Part shown: one piece after another, positions 1-8,636 of the stretch | Position numbering within the stretch: position 1 is the stretch's first letter | How the letters are laid out: each line of letters starts with the position of its first letter | Assembly: GCA_017354895.1 (NCBI GenBank) | Contig: CP071497.1 | Location: forward strand, 1,798,001-1,862,000 | Direction: 5' to 3' | From: Podospora comata | Lineage: Eukaryota; Ascomycota; Sordariomycetes; Sordariales; Podosporaceae | DNA length: 64,000 nt | The notes under the pieces: model-generated | The model's input: the letters and a program-made list of their open reading frames with translations, nothing else | What the model was told of the DNA's origin: nothing | Database searches by the model: none | Position numbers and translations under genes: made by a program

Positions 1-1017
1 GGTATAGATGGGCTCTTGGACTAGAATATGAGCATACACTAATTGTTGAGCATCGTGCATGTTGACGTCGTCAGGTTGTTTAAAAGAATTGGGAGAAAAA
101 GGGTTAGGGTTGAGTGAGCGACGGAGACCGTCGGCGAATGCGGGACCGCGTTTTACCGGTGTGGCCGAACCGGAAGCCGCCCATCCCTGCTTGAGCGATG
201 ATCTGATGATCTGATAAGATCAGCCTGCAGAAAAGGTGGGTCACTTCTGGTGGGTTGCACAGGGGCGCACCTTGCCGGTTCAAATTCAGAGCGGGGGGAC
301 CTTTTTTTTCCTTCTGAAGTTGCGTCTTGGAAGTCGCACAACACAATGCAGGGTTGGGACTTGTGTCAAGGTGACAATCTGATCTTGGAGAAGATAAAGA
401 CAAAGGGGCAAAAAGGAAAGGATACCACCATCTGGACCTAGAACGACACAATTCCGATGCCGGTGACATGGCTGTTTTCCGCGGATGGCACATGTTGCAT
501 GTGCCAACGTCCCCCCGTCTCCAGGGAAGAGGTGGAGCCCCCGTTTGTCAATTTTTCCCCTGCTGCTGCTGCTGCTTGCTGCTGATGAGGCACTTTGGCA
601 CCCTGGCACTCCTGGCCGGCCAGCAGCTGTTGGGGTGCAGCCAGCGCAGCGGATGCACAAAATGACACAACGGCGCAAAGGGCTCCAATGGGGAGGGTAA
701 AAACGGACATGGAAGGATGATCTTGTGGGGCAAGCGTCCATATTGCAACTCTTGGGGGGCACTGGGGGAAAAGAAGGTGGGGGAATCGGGATAAGAAGTC
801 CAAGAAAGTGAAAGTCGGGGGGTCTTTCGCTCATCCCATCCCCCCTTCCCATTTTCCCGTCATACATTCAGGTTTCCCGTGAGAGAAGAAAAGATTGACA
901 TTGTGCAGCGGCCACTGACATCAGTTCCATCTGCATTTACATTGTTATTACTGCATCTGGATATACACACTTTCTTCTCTCTCTCTTTTTCCTGTCACAG
1001 ACACCAGTACGACCACA
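1..1017. other. Upstream region without recognisable gene
   Basis: I see no credible coding frame here. The reading frames are short, overlap on both strands and lack family resemblance or splice structure. The region holds one exact iron-GATA motif (209-217), a short CTG run near 560-580, and pyrimidine-rich sequence just before the ATG at 1018. It probably serves as promoter and 5' leader for the oxidoreductase, and perhaps also for a gene left of the window. Confidence 0.6.
209..217 (+). promoter_or_regulatory. Exact ATCTGATAA iron-GATA (SreA-type) site
   Basis: ATCTGATAA matches the ATCWGATAA consensus known for fungal iron-responsive GATA repressors (SreA/SRE family). A one-base-off copy, ATCTGATGA, starts 8 bases upstream at 201. 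It lies about 800 bp before the FAD oxidoreductase ATG. It could instead serve a gene beyond the left edge. Function is inferred from the motif only. Confidence 0.45.
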
Positions 1018-2445
1018 ATGGGATCCATCGTCCAAGCACCCGCCCTTACCACCCAGACCATGCCCTTCAAAGTTCTCGTCGTGGGCGGCTCCTACGGCGG
1101 TCTCTCCGCCGCCCTCAACCTCCAAGATCTCTGCAGTGGTCTCGCACCACGATGCGGCCCCAAGCCAGTCGAGGGCGCGCCAGTGATCGAGACACCACAG
1201 TTCAACGTTGACATCACCATTGTAGACGAACGTGATGGCTTCTGTGAGTAGTCTTTTCATTTACGCCTCTATTTTGGCTTACCATATGCTAACACACACC
1301 CCTCCAGACCACCTCATCGGCTCCCCCCTCGCTCTGGCCGACGAAGACTACGCGGCCAAGTCCTGGGTAAGATACGAAGACGTCCCCGCCGTCTCCCAAT
1401 CCCAAAACATCCGCGTCCTCCACGGCTCTGTCAAGTCAGTTGATCAAACCTCCAAGACGGCCACTTACCTCCCCTACGGCCTGGTGTCCTCCCCAGAAAA
1501 CACAAGCACCCTTTCATATGACTTTTTGGTCGCCGCCGCCGGCCTCCGCCGCGTCTGGCCTGTGGTTCCGCAGTCTCTCCGCAGGAAACAGTTTCTCTTT
1601 GAGGCCGGCGACCATATCCGTGCTGCCACTACTGCCCGCCACGGCGTGGTGGTTGTGGGCGGTGGTGCGGTCGGTATCGAGATGGCTGCTGAGCTGAAGC
1701 TTGTCCAGCCTCAGTTGAAGGTCACGCTTGTGCATTCGAGGGATAAGCTTCTCAGCTCGGAGCCGCTGCCGGATGAGGTCAAGGATAAGAGTTTGGAGCT
1801 GTTGCTTGAGGCGGGGGTTGGCGTGAGGATGAGCACTAGGTTGGATAAGACGGAGGAGGTGGTGGACGAGCAGGGGAAGAAGGCGGTCAGGGTGTGGTTT
1901 ACCGATGGGGAGAGCATCCTCGCCGATCAGGTCAGCTTGGCGGTGTCCCGGTCTGTGCCGTCGACGGAGTTTTTGGGGGTGAAGGAGACTGGTGTGTTGG
2001 ATGAGGAGGGGTATGTGAAGATCCAGAGTAGCTTGGCTTTCCCGGCTGAGACGCCAAACTGGAGTGATCACTTTGCTATTGGGGATTTGGTAAAGTGGTC
2101 GGGGATTAAGAGGTGCGGCGGGGCTATGCATATGGGTTTTTTCGCTGGGAATAATATTCATCAGAGGATGATTGAGATTGCTTCTGGGAAGGAGCCTGCC
2201 TTCCTTAAGCTGGATGAGATCCCGCCCATGATTGGGTTGGCGGTGGGGAAGAAGGCGGTTTCGTACTGGCCTGCAACTGGTGTGTCGGCCGGTGAGGATG
2301 TCTCGCAGGCCTTCTTTGGGGATGATCTTGGGTTTACGAGTAAGTTTCTTTTGGCATCCTGAAACTCGAGCTTCGATGGCACTAACAAAACGGTTGTACA
2401 GTCTGCTGGAATCACTTGGGGCTTGGAAACAGCCAAAAGTTGTGA
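1018..2445 (+). CDS. AIF/AMID-like FAD-dependent NAD(P)H oxidoreductase
   Basis: Three exons are inferred: 1018-1243, 1308-2339 and 2402-2445. Both introns are GT-AG (64 and 62 bp) and the joined protein has 433 residues. The N-terminus carries a Rossmann FAD motif, VVGGSYGG, at about residues 22-28. A second dinucleotide motif, VVVGGGAVGIEMAAEL, sits mid-protein for NAD(P)H, and a late FAIGDL element contacts FAD. This is the pyridine nucleotide-disulphide oxidoreductase fold of AIFM2/AMID-like fungal proteins, which move electrons from NAD(P)H to quinones or other acceptors. No signal peptide or clear membrane segment is visible. The C-terminal exon is short (ICWNHLGLGN... ). The start has a good context (ACAATGG); a second Met at residue 15 is possible. 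An exact iron-GATA site lies 800 bp upstream and siderophore genes lie downstream, so a link to iron is possible but unproven. Confidence 0.82.
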
Positions 2446-2730
2446 GGGTGTTTTGAGATGCATAGCGAGATTTTGGGTTCACAAAATGTACGTGGTTGGA
2501 TTTGGTATGACTAGGGTTTAGATCTTATGACATATAGGGGACGTTTCTTTTCTTTTGGCTACAACAAAACTTGTCGTGATTGAAGTTTTCAGGACATATA
2601 GGCACGAGAAATGTTGAAGAATATTGGAATGACCAACTTTTAACACTAACCATCCATGTTGCCCAAACCCATCCATCCAGAATAACAACTGAAGAAAAAA
2701 GACATTACGTATTACACACACAGAGAGAAA

Positions 2731-4098
2731 TTAAAGCTTAGGAACCAGCCCAACACCAGTACCGCCCATCACCTTGTCGTTCTCATCTAGAGGGCAAAGT
2801 TGGAAGAAGCGCTCCCGCGAGCACCGCACAAAGGCGGAGCGCTTGTGGGGCAGGTCGATGAACTTGTCCAGACCGAAGCCGTGCATGAGGTCGTACATGA
2901 GAACCGAGCTGTTGGTGTACTTGGGCTCACCGACGACGCTCATGGTGCGGGGCTCGTCAAGGAAGAGGTAGTGCATCAAGCTCGACCACCAGGCGCTCAC
3001 ACGGTGGGGCCCGCGGTAGCGGACGTCGCCCACGAGGGAGTGTCTGCCGCGGTCGTAGTCGCCGGCAGAGTAGTACGCGCCGATGCGGTCCTCCTGTTTT
3101 TTTGTTAGTATTTCTTTCCCAATGTCAAGGTGTTGATGAGGAGGGTGGGAAGAACATACCTTGCCCCAGTACACCTCAAAATAAGCAAAGCAGACGTCGT
3201 CGAACCGCGCGAGAATGGTGATCTGATGGGGATCCTCGTGCGCCTTGCGGAGGTACTCCCTGTGCTGCTCGACCGTGCCCGTCTCGTTCCACCCCTGGGA
3301 AACGCGAGGGTCGTTCTGCCAGGTGTGGAACAAGTTGAGGTGTTCGTCGTTCTTGTAGTCGAGCGCGATCATGCTGAACGTCTCCTTGAGGTGGGGGATG
3401 TACCGGCTGTAAATGACGGAGCCGGGGATGGGCTTCCCCCGGCGCCTTGGGTGCCAGCAGAGGGCGGAGGAGTCGCTGGTCATGACGTACTCGGGGGGCG
3501 GGAGGGGGTAGCCCGAGAGGTCGGGGTCCTGCTCTTCGGGGACCCAGGCGGGGCGGGAGCCGAAGGGGGAGCCGGCGCCTTGCCAGAAGGCACCGCGGGA
3601 GATGACGAGCTCTTTTGTTGGGGGGGCGTCCTTGATAGCGGTGGTGGGGTGTTCAATGGCTAGGCCGACGGCCTTGAGCTGAGAGGAGAGCTTGTCGGCG
3701 CCGGAGCCGAAGAGGGCGAGGCGGAAGGCTTCCTCGGAGGGGCGGAGGATGAAGACGGCGTAGGTGATGAGCCACACTTGGCCGACGGTGGGTGGTTGCT
3801 CGCCCTTCCAGGTGATGGAGACGGACGGCGTCCGTCTTGCTCTGCCCCAGGCGGTGTTGTTGGAGTCTTTTGGCTTGTCGCCGAGCTTGAGGTCCTCGGG
3901 AGCTGTGAAGAAGATGGCATCGTTATGAAGAGGCTCGCGAAGGGGCTTGAGGCCCTCACGGGCTTGGAGCTGGAAGCCCTCCTGGCCCTTGACGACGTGG
4001 TAGGCGGTCTGGTAGGGGTGAGGGAGTTTAAGGATGGGCTCGGAAGACGCAGCGTACTCCGCGAGTTGGAGACGCGCTTTTGTTTGCGTTGACGCCAT
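2731..4098 (-). CDS. SidF-like hydroxyornithine acyltransferase (siderophore)
   Basis: Exons are 4098-3160 and 3093-2731; the 66-nt intron (3094-3159, GTATGT...CAG) is in frame and has no stop, so it can be mistaken for coding. The spliced protein has 433 residues. The C-terminal half is a GNAT domain of the IucB/SidF type: WNDPRVSQGW-like start, WGKEDRIGAYY, then VVGEPKYTNSSVL before HGFGLDKF, the acetyl-CoA-binding core. Family members transfer an acyl group (anhydromevalonyl or acetyl) from CoA to N5-hydroxyornithine in fusarinine, coprogen or ferricrocin synthesis. The length fits SidF (about 460 residues). SidL-type transacetylase is the alternative. The C-terminus PKL is a weak PTS1-like tripeptide, in line with peroxisomal SidF orthologues. 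It is head-to-head with a SidI-like gene, which supports the SidF reading. The ATG at 4098 is preferred over upstream frame extension because the domain homology starts just after it. Confidence 0.85.
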   Translation of the reverse strand: MASTQTKARLQLAEYAASSEPILKLPHPYQTAYHVVKGQEGFQLQAREGLKPLREPLHNDAIFFTAPEDLKLGDKPKDSNNTAWGRARRTPSVSITWKGEQPPTVGQVWLITYAVFILRPSEEAFRLALFGSGADKLSSQLKAVGLAIEHPTTAIKDAPPTKELVISRGAFWQGAGSPFGSRPAWVPEEQDPDLSGYPLPPPEYVMTSDSSALCWHPRRRGKPIPGSVIYSRYIPHLKETFSMIALDYKNDEHLNLFHTWQNDPRVSQGWNETGTVEQHREYLRKAHEDPHQITILARFDDVCFAYFEVYWGKVCSSHPPHQHLDIGKEILTKKQEDRIGAYYSAGDYDRGRHSLVGDVRYRGPHRVSAWWSSLMHYLFLDEPRTMSVVGEPKYTNSSVLMYDLMHGFGLDKFIDLPHKRSAFVRCSRERFFQLCPLDENDKVMGGTGVGLVPKL

Positions 4099-4529
4099 TG
4101 TGATACTGTGTGTGATCGGGTTCGCGGGAGAAACGTATGACGACACTACTACACTGATGAGAGAGTGGTAGTTTTGTCTGACACTCAAGAGGACTACACG
4201 TAGCTTGTTTTTTTTTGTTTTTTTACACGTTCGGAAAAGCTGTCCCAATTCGTCTTCACATGTCCAGTGGGAAAATAAACAGAAAGAATAAAACAAGGAT
4301 GCCCCTCCCCCACTAGACTCTCAATGAAATGCAACCCCCAGGGCAACTCGCAACCGAAGAGATGCTTCTCGGGTCAAACGAGGACCGAAGGCGTGGCTCC
4401 TAGATCCATGCTGCCGGTGGAAACCGGTTTGCTGCTTTCATCTTTCCAGCCAAAGGCTCCGAAACGATGGCCAATGGAAAGGGGGCTCAGGGGGTGGTTG
4501 CACAGAAGCCATGGCGTGCTGGGGAACGG

Positions 4530-4571
4530 ATCTGATAACTTTGTTCGGACGCCAGAAAGCGGATCAGATAA
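4530..4571 (+). promoter_or_regulatory. Tandem iron-GATA sites
   Basis: Two exact copies of ATCWGATAA start at 4530 (ATCTGATAA) and 4563 (ATCAGATAA). Both are preceded by CGG or GCGG and followed by T-rich sequence, so the unit looks like a short direct repeat with 33 bp periodicity. They lie about 430 bp upstream of the SidF-like start. Confidence 0.6.
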
Positions 4572-4853
4572 TTTTTGTCTGCAGACCCCTGTCAGACCTC
4601 CACCCTTGGCCAACCGACCTCGGAGGGAGGGGACACAGAACAGAAGACTTGAGAAATTTCGAGGACGTTGTGTGACTTTGATGGCATCATTCTGCAGGCC
4701 GTGGCAACTGGCAAGTCTCTCCTCGTTGTAAAGAACCATGTCACAAGAATAAAAGAGTGAGGCACGAACTCAGCTGTAGGAAGGTCTTCTCTTCCGAGAC
4801 AGAGACGAAAAAAACGTGAAAACCCACGACACAAAGACTTGGCATGATTAATC

Positions 4854-4862
4854 TTATCAGAT
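4854..4862 (-). promoter_or_regulatory. Iron-GATA site, minus strand
   Basis: TTATCAGAT on plus reads ATCTGATAA on minus, an exact match to the SreA-type consensus, about 810 bp upstream of the SidI-like start. Confidence 0.55.
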
Positions 4863-4965
4863 CGTTTTGATGCCGGCTGTTCTGAGGCATTTTACAGGGG
4901 TTGCAGTGGACAGTGCGGGTCTGAAAATCATACCATTGCCCCCTGCTCAGTTGCAGCCCTCGACT

Positions 4966-4974
4966 TTATCAGAT
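4966..4974 (-). promoter_or_regulatory. Iron-GATA site, minus strand
   Basis: TTATCAGAT on plus reads ATCTGATAA on minus, an exact consensus match about 700 bp upstream of the SidI-like start. Confidence 0.55.
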
Positions 4975-5670
4975 GGAACTAGCACCAAACTGTCCATCTC
5001 GTCCTTTCCGCTCTTCACGGCAAACCTCTGCGGGCCAAGTTTCTCGGAGCAAGAGAGAAAAATCTGCCATGCACCCCACCTTCTCTGTGTTCCAGCCGAG
5101 GATCTTCACTTCTTCTCCTACCGACTGACCGCATCCGATGGAGAAACGAAGCACTGGAGATGCTGTTCACGCAGTCCAGGTCTGACTCGACAGGCCCAAG
5201 GTCAGGGGACAGCAGCATCACAACAGGATCGGTGGAAGGGGAGCTTGTGTGAATCACATCTTATCAATCTAATCAGTGGCTGGCTGGACATGCCGACATG
5301 AGGGCGCGTCGCATTCACGATTGGCCACCGGTTGCCAGGAAGCCTGGCCATGCGGCACAAATTTGGTCTCCAGCAAAAGGGGGTCCCCCCCTCCTTCTGC
5401 TTCGTGGGTGTGTAGGGCCGCATGCCATTCCGTCATAATCCTCCCGTTGCCGGCCCCAGCATGGCGGTTCTCGACTCTTCTGGGATGTCTTGTAATTTGT
5501 TGAAGAAGTTGTGAAGCCGTTCTGTCGTTCTGGTAGTACCAATCTTGCTCTTGTCTGCCGGGGCTTTTACATACGTTAATATCGAGCCGAGAATAAACCC
5601 CGAGCTTCTCGCTATCGCCCTTCCTCCAGACAGCCGGAAATCACACAGTTCACGCCAGATTGTTATCAAA

Positions 5671-7457
5671 ATGTCTGCCGTACAAAATCCCGTCGAAGAG
5701 GCCGTTGTCCTCCCACAACCTCAGAGGCTGTCCCTTCTCAAGGGCCCAACAGATCCTCCTCTTGTCGACCTCACCCTCGGAGAACTCCTCAACCTTCAGT
5801 GCCTGCACCACGGAAACAGAGAGGGAATTGTGATTCCATGGACAGGAGCGAGATGGACCTACAACGAGCTCAATCACCACAGTCGGCTGCTGGCCGCCGC
5901 CCTTCTAGAGATGGGCATCGGTGTTGGTGACAGAGTCGGCATCATGGCTGGCAACTGCGAACAATATGCTGCTGTTTTCTTCGCCGCCACCAGGATAGGA
6001 GCCATTCTCGTCATCATGAACAACACTTATACCCCTACTGAGGCCTTGTACGGTCTCGACTTCTCGGGTATGTCTCAGCTCTGATGGGTGATCACCGTGA
6101 TGCTAACAACGATCCAGAATGCAAGGTTTTCTTCACCACCAAGAAGATTGGCCGTCTCGATCAAGGCCCACTACTCACACAACTTGCTGCCAGAGTGACT
6201 GGCCCCAAGGTTGTGATCCTTCGCGGTGATTCCGAGGGTTACCCAACCTACAAGGAGCTTCTCACCCAAGGAGCCAGGGTAGATCCCGAGCGCCTTCATC
6301 ATGCTGAGAGCAAGGTGCTTCCTCATCTTGTTTGCAATCTCCAGTTCACCAGCGGCACAACCGGTCTTCCCAAAGCTGCAATGCTCACTCATCATAACAT
6401 TGTCAACAACTCCAGGTTCATCGGAGACCGCATGAGACTCACACATAACGACGTTCTCTGCTGCCCGCCTCCTCTGTTCCACTGCTTCGGTCTGGTGCTT
6501 GGCCTCATGGCCGTCATCACTCACGGTGGAAAGATCATCTACCCTGCCGAGGTGTTCGACGCACCTGCTACCCTCCGCACCATCATTGAGGAACAGTGCA
6601 CCGCTGTTCATGGCGTCCCCGCCATGTTCGACAGTCTTTTGGCTCTTCCCGAAGCCAAGAATCTCAAGGCGGCCGACCTCCGACTCCGCACCGGCATCGT
6701 GGCCGGCGCCCCCGTCCCTCGCTACCTGATGGAGCTCATGGTCTCCAAGCTCGGCATGAAGGAGTTCACATCCAGCTACGGTCTCACCGAGGCCTCTCCC
6801 ACTTGCTTCAACGCTTTCACCGACGACCCCATCGACACCCGTCTCACCACCGTTGGCACTCTGATGCCTCACGCCCGAGCCAAGATTGTGGACCGCGACG
6901 GTGTGATTGTGCCCATCGGCACCCGGGGTGAGCTCTGCATCGGCGGGTACCAGCTCCAGGCCGGCTACTGGAACAACTCGGAAAAGACCAACGACTGCAT
7001 GATGAAGGACGAGGCCGGCGTCTTGTGGCTGCACACCGGTGACGAGGCCGTCTTTGACGAGCGTGGATACTGCACCATTACCGGTCGGTTCAAGGACATC
7101 ATCATTCGAGGAGGGGAGAACATCTACCCGCTCGAGATTGAGGAACGGCTGGTCGCCCACCCGTCCATCTCCATGGCTGTGGTTGTCGGGCTGAAGGATG
7201 CACACTATGGCGAGGTTGTCGGTGCGTTTCTTCAGCTTGACCCTGCTCACACTGCTAGCACGAAGCCCACTGTTGAGGAGGTGCGTGAGTGGTGTAGGCG
7301 GAAGCTGGGGAAACACAAGGCGCCCACTCATGTGTTTTGGCTGGGCCACGATGGGGTTCCTGCTGCGGTGCCATTGACGGGGAGTGGAAAGGTGAGAAAG
7401 TTTGAGATGGCTCAGTTGGGGAATAAGTTGCTTGAGGGTGCCAAGGCGAAGCTTTGA
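5671..7457 (+). CDS. SidI-like acyl-CoA ligase (mevalonyl-CoA ligase family)
   Basis: Exons 5671-6067 and 6118-7457 are joined across a 50-bp GT-AG intron, giving 578 residues. This is an ANL-superfamily adenylating enzyme. It has the P-loop-like TSGTTGLPK motif near residue 210, SSYGLTEASP as the adenine-binding motif, a HTGDEAVFDERGY aspartate region, GRFKDIIIRGGENIYP at the hinge and a late GSGKVRKFEM lysine. SidI enzymes activate mevalonate with CoA and ATP for hydroxamate siderophores. A medium-chain acyl-CoA synthetase is the main alternative. The protein ends in AKL, a canonical PTS1 tripeptide, so peroxisomal import is expected. The start at 5671 (TCAAAATGTC) is chosen over a non-ATG upstream extension. 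It is divergent from the SidF-like gene and shares its GATA-rich promoter. Confidence 0.85.
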
Positions 7458-7782
7458 GGGGTTGGTGTGAGGAAGGTCTAGCTGGGGAGCCGTGATATTG
7501 GTTAGACAGAAGTTGGCCGGGAAAAGGAAAGACGGAGTTTGCATAATTTGGGTGGGATTGGGCGGGGAAATTTGCATTTTCTTTTTGCTTGGCTTGGATA
7601 CAAAAATGATAATACACACCATGACATTGATTCTGTGGCGCCTAGAATTGCCCCCGAATGACGAAGAGACAAGCCCCCAACGACTACCTGAACCGAGTCA
7701 CAACCGCACAACTAAACAAGTGATGAGCTCCTTCTCAGGAGACCAATAGTTTTAATTACCTCATTAGTTACCGTATTTCACA
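7458..7782. other. Intergenic, no gene seen
   Basis: The 3' flank of the ligase gene and the lead-in to the tRNA. I see no coding potential. Confidence 0.5.
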
Positions 7783-7855
7783 GGCCGGCTGGTGTAGTGG
7801 TTATCACGTTTGTCTCACACACAAAAGGTGCCAGGTTCGATCCCTGGGTCGGTCA
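7783..7855 (+). tRNA. tRNA-Val (anticodon CAC)
   Basis: A 73-nt intronless cloverleaf can be folded by hand. Acceptor GGCCGGC pairs with GTCGGTC (two G-U pairs) and is followed by discriminator A. The D arm is GTGT...TCAC with a GGTTA-type loop. The anticodon stem TTTGT/ACAAA closes the loop CTCACAC, giving anticodon CAC, which decodes GTG valine. The T stem CCAGG/CCTGG holds TTCGATC. An internal B box (GGTTCGATCCC) is intact. Confidence 0.95.
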
Positions 7856-8636
7856 AATCAGACGTTATCTTTTGTTTCCCAGCTCAGCACCCATAGTTGG
7901 GATTGCCTCTGCTTTTTGGACTCGGGGGAGGGAGGCATAGAACACAAGATTTTGCTGCTTGATAGGAGTGTGTCGTCCCCTGATAATTTACAAAGGAGAA
8001 ACCTGCTAATATATCCTGCTGGCCCATTATCGATCAGCTGACATTGAGATAAAAGATAACGAGTGTGTAAAATAGTTACAGAGACATGTATATCATCTTT
8101 CTGAGATGTACTCAGAACACCAAGAGCTTGGAATTTGATTGTGGTAGAGTCGGGCATCAGCTGTTCAACATTGATGTAGACTCGGGCCATTGGTAAGTAG
8201 ATCCGTTAATTCAAAGAGAGACATTGGGAATGATTGAAATCAAGGAAGATCAGTAGTTATATTTGGGGGTTGGGATCTCACTGAAACCAACACAACAGCC
8301 AACCAGTTCACACTTCAAGACACACTCAAGCTGTTGCACCCAATTATAGCCAAACTCTCTGAGAAAACTAATAAGTACAAATAAATCGACATAAATGTGC
8401 AAAAAGCATTTGTATTCAAATCATATTTGGTATCTTCCTAACAACAAAGCTCCATCAACCACGCAATGTCATGAGCAAGTGCAGAACAATAGACTCAAGC
8501 AAATACCGCCACAACCGCCGAGATTTCACGCGAAAGCTTCTCCACTTCTCCGCCTCAACACATGAACTTGTCGTTTCCTGGCTACCAACGGTTCTGCAAA
8601 ACATAACTATTTCATCTCTGACTGCATCATCCTGGG
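7856..8636. other. Intergenic, no gene seen
   Basis: Slightly A/T-richer sequence between the tRNA and the 3' end of the lipase gene. Reading frames up to 110 codons exist, but they show no domain, signal peptide or splice logic. Confidence 0.5.

Larger units (their letters stand above)
4099..5670. promoter_or_regulatory. Bidirectional promoter of the siderophore gene pair
   Basis: This 1.57 kb gap separates the two divergent siderophore genes and has no credible ORF. It contains four exact ATCWGATAA sites: 4530-4538 and 4563-4571 on plus, 4854-4862 and 4966-4974 on minus. A weaker TTATCAATC lies near 5261. The two plus sites sit in similar flanks (CGGATCWGATAA) 33 bp apart, about three helical turns. 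The known regulator of such sites is a GATA repressor that shuts siderophore synthesis under iron sufficiency. Shared control of both genes is an inference. Confidence 0.7.

Noticed and set aside
6171-7622. 483-codon frame on minus opposite the SidI-like gene
   Set aside because: It is antisense to a clear acyl-CoA ligase, has no domain, and arises from the codon bias of the real gene.
7858-8190. 110-codon minus frame next to the tRNA
   Set aside because: It begins beside the tRNA 3' end and has no domain; likely chance.
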